Assembly (NCBI RefSeq): GCF_000621445.1
Contig: NZ_JHYI01000036.1
Location: 1 to 47,822, forward strand
Direction of reading: 5' to 3'
Length of the DNA: 47,822 nucleotides
Source: Alkalihalobacillus bogoriensis ATCC BAA-922
GTDB taxonomy: Bacteria > Bacillota > Bacilli > Bacillales > Bacillaceae_F
This document shows, one piece after another, positions 12,982 to 21,461 of this stretch (position 1 is its first letter; every line of letters starts with the position of its first letter). The translations under genes were made by a program, and so were the position numbers. The notes beneath the pieces were generated by a model. The model was not told the origin of the DNA. It made no database searches and worked only from the letters and a program-made list of their open reading frames with translations.

Positions 12982-14148
12982 ATGTTAAAAGGATTTTTGG
13001 AAGACGATTCTATAAAAAATCAAATGTCAAAAAAAATATATCATCTCATTCATCAGCGGGGACCGATCACTAAAAATGACTTACTTCATTTAACGAAAAC
13101 AAAACAAACAACGTTAAATCGTTTTATGGATGACTTGGTACATTCGAATGTCATTGTAGAATGTGGATATGGGGAATCAAGTGGAGGGCGGCCACCTGTA
13201 TTATATAAAGTGAATGAAAAAGCAGCTTATATTATCGGAATTGATATTTCAAGAATTCAAACAAAGCTCGTATTAGTTAATCTTGCATATCATACAATTG
13301 AACAAACTTCTTTTGCAATGACAGAAAAGGAGACCCCTTCGATTGTTTTTGCAAAAATGAATCAGATTATTACCAAGTGGATTAGTGAGTATAATATAGC
13401 TTGGAACCAATTACTAGGCATAGGTGTTGGAACTGTAGGTCCCGTACAGCGAGAAGAAGGGGTTATCGTAAAGCCTGAAGCGTTTCTAGCTCCAAGATGG
13501 GAAAATGTACATGTCGCTCGACAATTACGTGAGTATTTCCCAGTAAAAATCATCGTCGATAATGGTGCGAACTCTGCTGTTGTCGCGGAGTATAGTCAAT
13601 ATCCATCTTATGAAAATATATTATATGTCATTGGTGGCTATGGGATTCGTTGTGGTGTGATTTGTAATGGTCAACTTCTACATTCAAAACTAGGAGATTC
13701 AAGTGCGTATGGTCATATTATTGTCCATGCTGGAGATACACCAACGACTAAAGGCAAAAAAGGCTCGCTTTCTCACTTTGCAACGTTTGGGGCTATGGTC
13801 AAAGAGTGGAAACAGACAATAAATGAAGAAAGGGACGTTACATTCTCGGATTTACTCTATGAGTTGAAACGGGGTAACCCGTCCGTCATCAAAATTGTCG
13901 AAAAGGCAGCTTATTACTATGGCATTGGGATAGCAAATATGGTGAATGTGCTTCATCCGGAATTAGTTGTATTACATGGTCACCTAATTTCAGAGTCAAA
14001 TTGGTATTATCAAGAGGTTGTGAAACAAGCAAAATCTCATTTGTATATTGAAGATAAAAGTTTAATAACATTTAGTAAGGGGACGTTTGGGGCAGATGCG
14101 ATTGCGATTGGAGCAGCAATCCAAGTGTTTCAGTCTTATTTTGGGTAA
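12982..14148 (+). CDS. ROK-family transcriptional regulator with degenerate sugar-kinase domain
   Basis: A 388-residue NagC/XylR-type protein. An N-terminal winged helix (about residues 15-75: GPITKNDLLHLTKTKQTTLN) precedes a ROK actin-like domain. The family sugar-binding and zinc motifs are altered: the ExGH motif is SAYGH (His245), and the CxCGxxGCLE zinc motif reads TPTTKGKKGSLSH with all three cysteines gone. The catalytic Asp of the NDAN motif is Gly195 (DNGAN). It is therefore a regulator, not a kinase, and its effector site has diverged. TAGGTG precedes the start. It is divergent from the HD gene, and the palindrome at 12867-12888 is a possible target. Confidence 0.85.
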   Translation: MLKGFLEDDSIKNQMSKKIYHLIHQRGPITKNDLLHLTKTKQTTLNRFMDDLVHSNVIVECGYGESSGGRPPVLYKVNEKAAYIIGIDISRIQTKLVLVNLAYHTIEQTSFAMTEKETPSIVFAKMNQIITKWISEYNIAWNQLLGIGVGTVGPVQREEGVIVKPEAFLAPRWENVHVARQLREYFPVKIIVDNGANSAVVAEYSQYPSYENILYVIGGYGIRCGVICNGQLLHSKLGDSSAYGHIIVHAGDTPTTKGKKGSLSHFATFGAMVKEWKQTINEERDVTFSDLLYELKRGNPSVIKIVEKAAYYYGIGIANMVNVLHPELVVLHGHLISESNWYYQEVVKQAKSHLYIEDKSLITFSKGTFGADAIAIGAAIQVFQSYFG

Positions 14149-14195
14149 AATTTCTTTACAGACGATTCATAAAAAAAATAAAGATTTATAGTTTT

Positions 14196-14240
14196 TTTAC
14201 CACTTTAAACCCTTTTGGGTAAAAGTATAAGTGTGGTAAA
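14196..14240 (+). promoter_or_regulatory. Stem-loop upstream of the chromate-transporter pair
   Basis: TTTACCAC (14196-14203) pairs with GTGGTAAA (14233-14240), with an inner ACCC-TTTT-GGGT hairpin at 14209-14220. It is 94 bases before the first chr gene and matches no riboswitch I know. It may be an operator or a leader structure. Confidence 0.4.
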
Positions 14241-14333
14241 CTAATAATAACTACATCTCTTTTTTTTACAAACTTTTTTCCGATTTGGTTAAAAGGTGAG
14301 AGGGAAAGGAAATGAGCAGAAAGAAGGGGTAAT

Positions 14334-14960
14334 ATGAAATCGGCGAAAAGCAGAATATTATGGCAGCTGTTCTGGTCATTTTTTAAAATAGGCCCTATTA
14401 CGTTTGGTGGAGGCTATGCGGTCATTCCTGTGATAGAGCGGGAGCTAGTTGATAAACAAAAATGGGTCAAGAAGTCTGAAATGGATGATGTCATTGCTGT
14501 CGCAAGTTCACTTCCAGGAGCCATTGCGATTAACTCAGCAACCTTTATCGGATATCGACTGGCTGGCATTCGTGGTGCCGTTGCAGCATTACTAGGAATC
14601 TTTTTACCTACTTTTTTAATTGTTATTGGGATAAGTATCGCTTTTTACCATGTTCAAGACCATCCTAAGGTAGAAGCAGCGTTCCAAGCGATTCGGATTA
14701 CGGTCATCGCACTTATCGTTTATGCAGCGTATTCAATCGGGAAAAAAGCGATATTTGATAAAACAACGTTATCAATCGTATCCGCATCGTTATTTTGCTT
14801 GCTTTTCTTACACATACATCCAGCTTTGTTAATTATAATTGGGATTTTCTTAGGCATTTTTATTATTCAGTGGAAAGAAAAATTAGGCTATCTTCAAAAA
14901 ACTGAGGAAACTAACCGAGAAGAAAGAAAATATGAGTGGTTTATGGGAGAAGGGATTTAA
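14334..14960 (+). CDS. Chromate transporter family protein, N-terminal-type half
   Basis: A 208-residue membrane protein of the short-chain CHR family, which occurs as paired half-size genes in Bacillus (ywrB/ywrA). The signature FFKIGPITFGGGYAVIPVIE lies near the N-terminus, followed by SSLPGAIAINSATFIGYRLAG and about five membrane helices. Paired CHR halves insert in antiparallel fashion and jointly export chromate in characterised examples; the natural substrate here is unknown. AAGGGG precedes the ATG. The second half follows after 2 bases. Confidence 0.9.
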   Translation: MKSAKSRILWQLFWSFFKIGPITFGGGYAVIPVIERELVDKQKWVKKSEMDDVIAVASSLPGAIAINSATFIGYRLAGIRGAVAALLGIFLPTFLIVIGISIAFYHVQDHPKVEAAFQAIRITVIALIVYAAYSIGKKAIFDKTTLSIVSASLFCLLFLHIHPALLIIIGIFLGIFIIQWKEKLGYLQKTEETNREERKYEWFMGEGI

Positions 14961-14962
14961 GC

Positions 14963-15502
14963 ATGGTTTTACTTGAATTGTTTTTTGCCTTTTTTGTTAT
15001 TGGCATCGTTTCTTTTGGTGGAGGCTATGCGATGATCCCCATCATTGAGTTAGAAGTTATGAAACAAGGGTGGATGACATCACAGCAATTCACCGATATT
15101 ATTGGATTAGCCGGGATGTCACCGGGGCCTATTGCAACGAATAGTGCCATTTTTGTAGGACACCATGTTGCAGGTATTCCTGGTGCTATTGCAGCAGGGT
15201 TTGGAATGGTGTTGCCGTCGTTTTTATTTGTCATTTTGATTTCAATCTTTTTTTATAAAATGAATGATAATAAGCATGTTAAATCAGCTTTTTATGGTTT
15301 GCGGCCGATAATTACGGCCCTCATTGTGTATGCCGCGATTCGATTTGCGATTGTAAATGATGTTATTTCCCCTCTTTCATGGAATACAGTCTCTGTTTTC
15401 TTTATTTTCTTTTTCTCTTTATTCGCGCTAACAAAGTGGAAGTTGCATCCAGTTTTTGTTATCCTTTTATCAGGTTTAGTTGGTATCGCGATATTTTCAT
15501 AA
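14963..15502 (+). CDS. Chromate transporter family protein, C-terminal-type half
   Basis: A 179-residue partner of the preceding gene, with the parallel motifs FFVIGIVSFGGGYAMIPIIE and GMSPGPIATNSAIFVGHHVAG. The start at 14963 is set by AGAAGGG at 14948-14954, inside the end of the upstream gene. The in-frame ATG at 14936 would overlap the first gene by 25 bases and lacks a good ribosome site. The two are surely co-translated. No chrB-like regulator is nearby. Confidence 0.9.
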   Translation: MVLLELFFAFFVIGIVSFGGGYAMIPIIELEVMKQGWMTSQQFTDIIGLAGMSPGPIATNSAIFVGHHVAGIPGAIAAGFGMVLPSFLFVILISIFFYKMNDNKHVKSAFYGLRPIITALIVYAAIRFAIVNDVISPLSWNTVSVFFIFFFSLFALTKWKLHPVFVILLSGLVGIAIFS

Positions 15503-15628
15503 TTTTTTGGAATGATAATGGTTTTTAATTAGATAAATGAAGGAGATATGTTATATACTATGATGTAGTATTTTACATTCTCTTTTTTTGTTTGTAGGAA
15601 AAGGAATGTATAAAATGAGGGGTTTATG

Positions 15629-17233
15629 ATGGTAGATAGTATTGACAATTATATAAAAGTCTCTCACCAAAGATGCTTGAATGAGTTCAACATGACTCCT
15701 AAAGATAGGTTAATTCCAAAAGTTTGTATTACGAAAAATAAAATTAAGGAAATCAAGGATAATTTAGGTAATGTCATTTCAGTAGCAAGAAAATTTATGA
15801 CAAAGCTTATTTCTGACTTAGAACATACACCTGTGTTAATTGTCATTTCAAATAATGAAGGCATTATTTTAGAATTGTACGGAGATGAATCGATAAAAGG
15901 TCAAATTGAGTCTTTAGGATTATCGATAGGGATTCAGTTTACCGAAGAAGAGCTTGGAACGAACAGTGTATCATTAGCACTTCATTTAGATCAGCCGATT
16001 CAAATGATTGGAAAAGATCACTTTCATGAGAGCTTACATGAAAGTGCGTGTTTCTCTGTTCCTTTTACAAATGGGGGGGAAGTAGAGGGTACAATTTCTG
16101 TCATGATGGCAGCACAAAATGCAAGTTCATTTCATCTAGGATTATTAAAATCAGCTGTTGATTCCATTGAAAGAGAAGTAAAAGTAAATAAGCAAAACAA
16201 AGAACTATTAATTCTCAATCAAGTTATCGTGGAAAATAGTCGAAATGGAATTATCATTACGAATGAAGATGGGTTAGTTATTGAATTAAACCCTTATGCT
16301 GAACAAATATTAGGATGTAATAAATATGATGTGATGCATCAATCGGTCAAAACGATTGACTCTATTGGACATTATATGAAAGATGTAATAGAAGGAAAAA
16401 TGAAGTACGAGGATGTTGAGATTAAAGTTGCTGACAAAATCCTACTTTTCGATTCGTATCCAATTTATGATGACCGCCATGAAATCATTGGTGCATTCGG
16501 ACAGCTTCGTAATATAACGGAACGGCTATTATTAGAAAAACAACTCATGGCGAGTGAAAAATTATCAGATATCGGAAAGATTAGTGCGGGGTTAGCGCAT
16601 GAAATTCGTAATCCATTAACGTCGATTATCGGATTAATGCAGTTGTTTAAAGCCTATCTTAAACCTGAAGATAAAAAGCTTGAAGACTATTTCCGTATTA
16701 TCTTTAGTGAACTAGAACGGATTAAAAGTTTAGTTCAGCAGTTTGTATTAATGGCTAAGCCGAATCAAAGGGAAATAACAAAGTCTTATACCCAGATTCA
16801 AGAACTTATGCAAGATACGATTACCTTAATGGAAAGTCAGCTTTCAAGTAAAAACATTCAGCTTTCCTTTGATTGCACATATAACGACAAGACTTACGTC
16901 GATAAAGATAAACTAAAGCAAGTGTTTATCAATATATTGCAAAACAGTTTAGATGCAACAGGAGAAGATGGAAAGGTCTATATTTCGGTACGTTTAAGTG
17001 AAGATAACCAATTTATTGAAATTAAAATCGAAGACAATGGCATTGGGATGGATGAAGAAACCGTGAAAAAATTGGCGACCCCGTTTTTCTCAACAAAAGA
17101 AAATGGCTTAGGGCTTGGAATGGCAATGAGTTATAATATTATTGAACTGCATAAAGGAAAAGTCTTTGTTCACAGCGAGAAAGGAAAAGGAACGACCTTT
17201 ACAATATGGTTACCAACGAACGGTTCGCACTAA
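15629..17233 (+). CDS. Soluble sensor histidine kinase with AcoR-like GAF and PAS domains
   Basis: A 534-residue cytoplasmic kinase without membrane helices. The N-terminal about 190 residues (RCLNEFNMTPKDRLIPKVCI ... EEELGTNSVSLAL) resemble the GAF sensor region of AcoR/DhaR sigma-54 activators. A PAS domain follows (about 200-310: NGIIITNEDGLVIELNPYAE), then HisKA with the phospho-acceptor His324 in LAHEIRNPLTSI, then HATPase_c with DNGIGMD, STKENGLGLG and GKGTTFTIWLP. The kinase core is of the KinA-KinE type that feeds the Spo0 phosphorelay. No response regulator is adjacent. GAGGGG favours ATG 15629 over 15626. The TAA stop is the first triplet of repeat copy B. Confidence 0.88.
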   Translation: MVDSIDNYIKVSHQRCLNEFNMTPKDRLIPKVCITKNKIKEIKDNLGNVISVARKFMTKLISDLEHTPVLIVISNNEGIILELYGDESIKGQIESLGLSIGIQFTEEELGTNSVSLALHLDQPIQMIGKDHFHESLHESACFSVPFTNGGEVEGTISVMMAAQNASSFHLGLLKSAVDSIEREVKVNKQNKELLILNQVIVENSRNGIIITNEDGLVIELNPYAEQILGCNKYDVMHQSVKTIDSIGHYMKDVIEGKMKYEDVEIKVADKILLFDSYPIYDDRHEIIGAFGQLRNITERLLLEKQLMASEKLSDIGKISAGLAHEIRNPLTSIIGLMQLFKAYLKPEDKKLEDYFRIIFSELERIKSLVQQFVLMAKPNQREITKSYTQIQELMQDTITLMESQLSSKNIQLSFDCTYNDKTYVDKDKLKQVFINILQNSLDATGEDGKVYISVRLSEDNQFIEIKIEDNGIGMDEETVKKLATPFFSTKENGLGLGMAMSYNIIELHKGKVFVHSEKGKGTTFTIWLPTNGSH

Positions 17234-17416
17234 CGGACATTTGTTCCTCTAATATCGTAAACATCTCTGTTTTTCAAACACTATCGGACACTGGTTCCGT
17301 TAAATTAATAGAAATAGTAGAATTTCATAGTTGTTTCTGGTGAGTAGCGGAATAGATGTCCGAAAGAAATGGAAAAAAGCCCATGTAGAGCAAAATAGCG
17401 GAATAAATGTCCGTTT
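17231..17416. repeat. Four-hairpin intergenic repeat, copy B
   Basis: Units lie at 17231-17251, 17282-17302 (forward) and 17345-17365, 17396-17416 (reverse), with start-to-start distances of 51, 63 and 51. Units 3 and 4 both contain TAGCGGAATA and ATGTCCG. The element begins with the stop codon of the upstream kinase gene. Confidence 0.85.
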
Positions 17417-17471
17417 GGAAACAGCAACTACTCCCAAGTTGCTGTTTATTCACTTAAAGTAAAAATCCATT

Positions 17472-17500
17472 TCGACAGATAAGGAAAATTCAGGTATAAT
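17472..17500 (+). promoter_or_regulatory. Promoter of the second kinase gene
   Basis: TCGACA (17472-17477), a 17-bp spacer and a perfect TATAAT (17495-17500). The predicted start near 17507 lies downstream of the in-frame TTG/ATG at 17500/17503, so those codons cannot be the gene start. Confidence 0.75.
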
Positions 17501-17520
17501 TGATGAAAAAGGACAAATTT

Positions 17521-18633
17521 ATGTGTGATAAAAACTTGGGAATTCAAAATGATATACAAAATGAATTAGAAAAAGCCAATCATATTAACCAACTCATTTT
17601 AGACTCTGTAGCTGAAGGAATTTATGGGATTGATCTGCAAGCGAATGTTGTTTTTTGGAATAAAGCGGCTGAAAATTTGACGGGTTACTTGATTACGGAC
17701 TTTGCTTATAGTAATTTACACGACTTAATTCATCATACAAATAAAGATGGTCAACATGTTCCGTTGACTGACTGTCCTGTTTTTCATGCATTAACAAATG
17801 GGGAGAGCATGTTTATTGAAGATGATATTTTTTGGCATAAAAACGGTACGTCCTTTCCCGTTGAATATACAGTAAAACCAATGCTTGAAAAAGGAAAACA
17901 TGTAGGAACGGTCATCACATTTCGAGACGTGACTGAAAGAAAGAAGACCGAGCAGCTGTTGCAAGAGTGGGAACAGTTAGCGTTTCTTGCCCAAATGTCT
18001 GCAGGAATCGCACATGAAATTCGAAATCCTCTTACGTCGTTAAAAGGGTTCATGCAACTAATCAAATCAAACAAGCAATGGAATGAACATTACTTTGATA
18101 TTATGGATATGGAATTTAACCGAATTGAATCGATTATTAAAGAACTGTTAACGTTTTCGAAACCGCAACTTTCTGATTATAAAGAAGTGAATATAAAAGA
18201 ATTACTAGACCAAGTGATTGTTCTCATGCAGCCACAGGCCATTATGAAAAATATTACGATAGAATCTTTATACGAAAGTCCTTTTTATCGGATGGAATGT
18301 ATTGAACATCAAGTAAAACAAGTGTTCATTAATATAGTAAAAAATGCGATAGAAGCGATGCATAAAAGTGGGAAAATTACAATTGGTTTGAGGAAAGACC
18401 AAGAAGAGTATGAAATAACGGTAACGGATGAAGGTCCTGGAATGACTCAAGAAACAATCGATAGGCTAGGCGAACCTTTTTTTACAACGAAAAAAGAAGG
18501 AACAGGACTAGGTTTGATGGTTACGAATAATATTATTAAAAACCAGCATCAAGGTTCACTCCAAATTAAAAGTGAGGTAAACAAAGGTACTCAGTTTATT
18601 ATACGATTTCCCGAAAAGGCTTGTCTTAGATAG
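17521..18633 (+). CDS. Soluble PAS-domain sensor histidine kinase (sporulation-kinase type)
   Basis: A 370-residue kinase: PAS domain (about 20-145, LDSVAEGIYGIDLQANVVFW), HisKA with the phospho-acceptor His165 in GIAHEIRNPLTSL, and HATPase_c with TDEGPGMTQ and KKEGTGLGLMV. The HEIRNPLTSLKGFMQL text is characteristic of Bacillus KinA-KinE kinases that phosphorylate Spo0F. The start at 17521 is chosen because AAAAAGGA lies 7 bases upstream and because the promoter -10 box covers the earlier candidate codons. There is no response regulator nearby, so it is an orphan kinase. Confidence 0.88.
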   Translation: MCDKNLGIQNDIQNELEKANHINQLILDSVAEGIYGIDLQANVVFWNKAAENLTGYLITDFAYSNLHDLIHHTNKDGQHVPLTDCPVFHALTNGESMFIEDDIFWHKNGTSFPVEYTVKPMLEKGKHVGTVITFRDVTERKKTEQLLQEWEQLAFLAQMSAGIAHEIRNPLTSLKGFMQLIKSNKQWNEHYFDIMDMEFNRIESIIKELLTFSKPQLSDYKEVNIKELLDQVIVLMQPQAIMKNITIESLYESPFYRMECIEHQVKQVFINIVKNAIEAMHKSGKITIGLRKDQEEYEITVTDEGPGMTQETIDRLGEPFFTTKKEGTGLGLMVTNNIIKNQHQGSLQIKSEVNKGTQFIIRFPEKACLR

Positions 18634-18645
18634 ACGAGCTTTTTT
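18613..18645 (+). terminator. Terminator of the second kinase gene
   Basis: AAAAGGCTTGTCT pairs imperfectly with AGACGAGCTTTT and runs into six T. The left arm is part of the coding end and the stop codon sits in the loop. Confidence 0.8.
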
Positions 18646-18835
18646 AACGTCAGTCACTCAACGCTCCTCCTATAGAAAAAAGAAATCCATACATTTTCAT
18701 AAAATAACAGAAAAAATGAATATAAAAAAACATGAAAAAATAGTACGATATACTAGTATAGATAGAGGTTGAATCATTAACTATAATATACATATTACAA
18801 AATGTTGGCGAATCGAGATTAGAGAAGGAAGGTAT

Positions 18836-20005
18836 ATGATGTCTGAGGAGAATATTACGCGAATACAGCTCGGAGATAAAGAAATTATTCTTATCGGGAC
18901 TGCTCACGTTTCGAAAAAAAGTGCGGAGCAAGTAAAAGAAGTAATCGAGTTCGAAAAGCCTGATTCTGTTTGTGTAGAATTAGATGAACAACGATTCCAA
19001 TCGATTAAGGATAAAAATAAGTGGAAAGAGATGGATATTTTTAAAGTGGTGAAAGAAAAAAAAGCCACATTGTTGCTTATGAATTTGTTTATCTCTTCTT
19101 TTCAAAAAAGGTTAGCGAAACAGTTTGGCATTAAACCTGGACAAGAAATGATTCAAGGAATTGAATCAGCAAAAGAGATAGGTGCTTCGCTCGTATTAGC
19201 AGATAGAAATATTCAAGTGACCTTTTCAAGAATATGGGGGGGCATGGGGTTTGTAGGAAAGTCAAAATTGTTACTAGGCATATTCTCAGGGATATTTAGC
19301 AACGAGACGATTTCTGAAGAAGAACTAGAAAAAATGAAGTCACAAGACATGCTTAACTCGATGTTAGATGAGTTTACAGAATCATTTCCTCAATTAAAAA
19401 CACCACTTATTGATGAGCGAGATCAATATTTAGCTCAAAAAATTAAAGATGCACCAGGAAAAAAAGTCGTTGCAGTACTAGGTGCTGCGCATGTCCCTGG
19501 AATTAAAGAAGAAATTAAAAAAGACCATGATTTACAAGCGTTAACAAAAATACCACCAAAATCAAAGATTCCCAAAATGATAGGGTGGGCGATACCGATT
19601 CTAATCCTTGCGATTATCGGTTATACCTTTTATGCGAACCCAGCAGCAGGACTGCAACAGACGATTAGCTGGATCTTATGGAATGGTTCGTTTGCAGCAA
19701 TTGGAGCTGCCCTTGCATTTGGACACCCACTTTCGATAGTAACGGCTTTTGTTGCGGCACCTATTAGTTCATTAAATCCACTAATGGCGGCTGGTTGGTT
19801 TGCTGGTATCGTACAAACTTATTTTAAACGGCCAAGTGTGGGAGATTTTGAAAGCCTATCTGAAGATGTATTTACTGTAAAAGGCTTTTGGGGTAATAAA
19901 GTAACTAGAATTTTATTGATTGTTGTTTTAACGAATTTAGGAAGCACATTAGGAACGGTTATTGGTGGCGCCGATGTCATTCGTGTATTTTTAGAAAATA
20001 TATAA
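18836..20005 (+). CDS. TraB/PrgY-family (Tiki-like) membrane protein
   Basis: A 389-residue TraB/PrgY-family protein. The soluble N-terminal domain (about 1-240) has the two hallmark GxxH motifs, IGTAHVSKKS (His24) and VLGAAHVPGI, plus CVELDEQRFQ between them. The C-terminal 140 residues contain about four membrane helices. Relatives in Enterococcus (PrgY, TraB) curb peptide pheromone, and Tiki relatives are metalloproteases, so peptide or protein cleavage at the membrane is plausible; the substrate is unknown. AAGGAAGG precedes ATG 18836, and ATG 18839 is an alternative. A 12-bp palindrome TATACTAGTATA is upstream at 18749-18760. Confidence 0.85.
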   Translation: MMSEENITRIQLGDKEIILIGTAHVSKKSAEQVKEVIEFEKPDSVCVELDEQRFQSIKDKNKWKEMDIFKVVKEKKATLLLMNLFISSFQKRLAKQFGIKPGQEMIQGIESAKEIGASLVLADRNIQVTFSRIWGGMGFVGKSKLLLGIFSGIFSNETISEEELEKMKSQDMLNSMLDEFTESFPQLKTPLIDERDQYLAQKIKDAPGKKVVAVLGAAHVPGIKEEIKKDHDLQALTKIPPKSKIPKMIGWAIPILILAIIGYTFYANPAAGLQQTISWILWNGSFAAIGAALAFGHPLSIVTAFVAAPISSLNPLMAAGWFAGIVQTYFKRPSVGDFESLSEDVFTVKGFWGNKVTRILLIVVLTNLGSTLGTVIGGADVIRVFLENI

Positions 20006-20081
20006 CAAATAATGAATAAAAATGCAGTTGTTATAAAAGAAATGTTCGAAAAATACGATCAGAATATACCAAGTAGATAGA

Positions 20082-20208
20082 CAAGGAAATGAGCGAAATT
20101 TGCATGTATAGTTTATATTTGGCAATGATACATAATAAACCATAGTATGCCTTTGATATCTAGACAAAAACGACCATTTAGTATTGCAAATTTGCTCACT
20201 TCTATGTC
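20082..20208. repeat. 127-bp imperfect inverted repeat before the ATP-grasp gene
   Basis: ATGAGCGAAATTTGCA (ending 20104) faces TGCAAATTTGCTCACT (from 20185) with one bulged base and one G-U. Weaker pairing extends outward to GACA/TGTC. The loop is about 80 bases. It could be a small mobile remnant or a leader or operator structure. The candidate promoter TTGCTC (20192-20197) with TATATA (20215-20220) starts inside the right arm. Confidence 0.5.
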
Positions 20209-20261
20209 AATATGTATATATCGGTGCATACCGAGGGTCAAGTTATATAAGAGGTGAAAGC

Positions 20262-21443
20262 ATGGGTAATAAAGCAGTAATATTAGGAAGTAACTATTAT
20301 ATAGGATTAAGCACAATTCGTTGTTTGGGGGTTCACGGCATTCATACAGTGGCTGTTGATTATTCTGAACAAGAAAGGTATGGTGCGGAATCTAAATACT
20401 GCTCTGAGAAGCTTTTATCTCCTCATTATAAAGAGGACCCGGAAGGCTTTATTCAGTTTTTAAAGGAATATGCAAAAAAACAAAATCTTAAACCTGTTCT
20501 CATTCCATGTCATGACTCATATGTCGAAGTTATTGATGCTCATTTGGAAGAAATGAAAGAATATTATTATATTCCTCAAACAGAACAAGGATTATATACG
20601 AAAGTCATGAATAAAGAAAGATTGCATCAGCTAGCGATGGAAAAAGGACTTGCTGTACCTGAAACAGTTCGGTTACACGAAGATAATTTTATTGAAAAAG
20701 TAGAAACGACATTAAAGTACCCTTGTATTGTGAAACCAACCGATTCGCCTTCTTTTGTAGCTAAATTTAGAAAAAAACTTTTTAAAGTTCATAATCGAGA
20801 AGAGCTAGAAGAAGCCATTCAAAAAGCAAAAGATGCGAATTTGGAAGTCATTGTTCAACGGATCATTCCGGGATTTGACGACCATATGCATACGTTTGAT
20901 GCATATTTAAATCAAGACGGAAAAGTGACACATTGGACAACTTGTCAGAAATATCGCCAGTATCCTATTAATTTCGGTGCTTCAGTGTACACAGGACAAA
21001 AGCATATACCTGAATTATATGAAATCGGGGCTTCTTTTCTAGAAGCGATCGGCTTTAAAGGGTTTGCTGAAATTGAATTTAAGAAAGACGCTGAAACAGG
21101 TCAGTTTTATTTAATCGAAATTAATGCTAGAATTACGAACTTTAATCATTTATTATATAAGATTGGGATGAATGTTCCATATATTACCTATATGGAATTA
21201 ACAGGTTCACCCCTCCCTCCAAAAGCTATCGATTATAATACGAATCGCGTCTTTTGGTATGCGTTTGAAGATTTACTTGCCATAAGAGATTATGTGAAAA
21301 CAGGACAGCTTACAATTGGACAAGTATTCACATCGTTTTTTAAACGGAAGGTTTATGCAATTTGGGATTGGAGAGACCCACAACCAGCCTTCTCTTTTAC
21401 GAAGAATTTAGTCGGGAAAATTATCGGAAGACGAAAAAAATAG
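20262..21443 (+). CDS. ATP-grasp carboxylate-amine ligase, D-aspartate-ligase-like
   Basis: A 393-residue ATP-grasp enzyme. The pre-ATP-grasp part (MGNKAVILGSNYYIGLSTIR) is followed by LIPCHDSYVEVI, the lid region with YPCIVKPTDSP, and the metal/ATP-binding end GFAEIEFKKD...LIEINARI. Enzymes of this kind join a carboxylate (as acyl-phosphate) to an amine. The N-terminal layout resembles the D-aspartate ligase Asl of enterococci and related peptide ligases, but the substrate is not proven. GAGGTG at 20251 sets the start; the longer frame to 20184 lacks support. It leads a co-directional cluster with a MurE-like ligase, AsnO and a racemase. Confidence 0.85.
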   Translation: MGNKAVILGSNYYIGLSTIRCLGVHGIHTVAVDYSEQERYGAESKYCSEKLLSPHYKEDPEGFIQFLKEYAKKQNLKPVLIPCHDSYVEVIDAHLEEMKEYYYIPQTEQGLYTKVMNKERLHQLAMEKGLAVPETVRLHEDNFIEKVETTLKYPCIVKPTDSPSFVAKFRKKLFKVHNREELEEAIQKAKDANLEVIVQRIIPGFDDHMHTFDAYLNQDGKVTHWTTCQKYRQYPINFGASVYTGQKHIPELYEIGASFLEAIGFKGFAEIEFKKDAETGQFYLIEINARITNFNHLLYKIGMNVPYITYMELTGSPLPPKAIDYNTNRVFWYAFEDLLAIRDYVKTGQLTIGQVFTSFFKRKVYAIWDWRDPQPAFSFTKNLVGKIIGRRKK

Positions 21444-21461
21444 TAGAAAGGGGCGTATCTG

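Noticed and set aside
14149-14333. A riboswitch before the chromate-type transporter
   Set aside because: The stem-loop matches no known aptamer core and has no terminator or ribosome-site pairing.
17500-17520. In-frame TTG/ATG as start of the second kinase gene
   Set aside because: They overlap or directly follow the TATAAT box and lie upstream of the predicted transcription start; ATG 17521 has the better ribosome site.
18749-18760. Perfect 12-bp palindrome TATACTAGTATA before the TraB-family gene
   Set aside because: Short AT-rich palindromes are common by chance in this DNA; no promoter element is aligned with it, so it is noted only in the gene entry.
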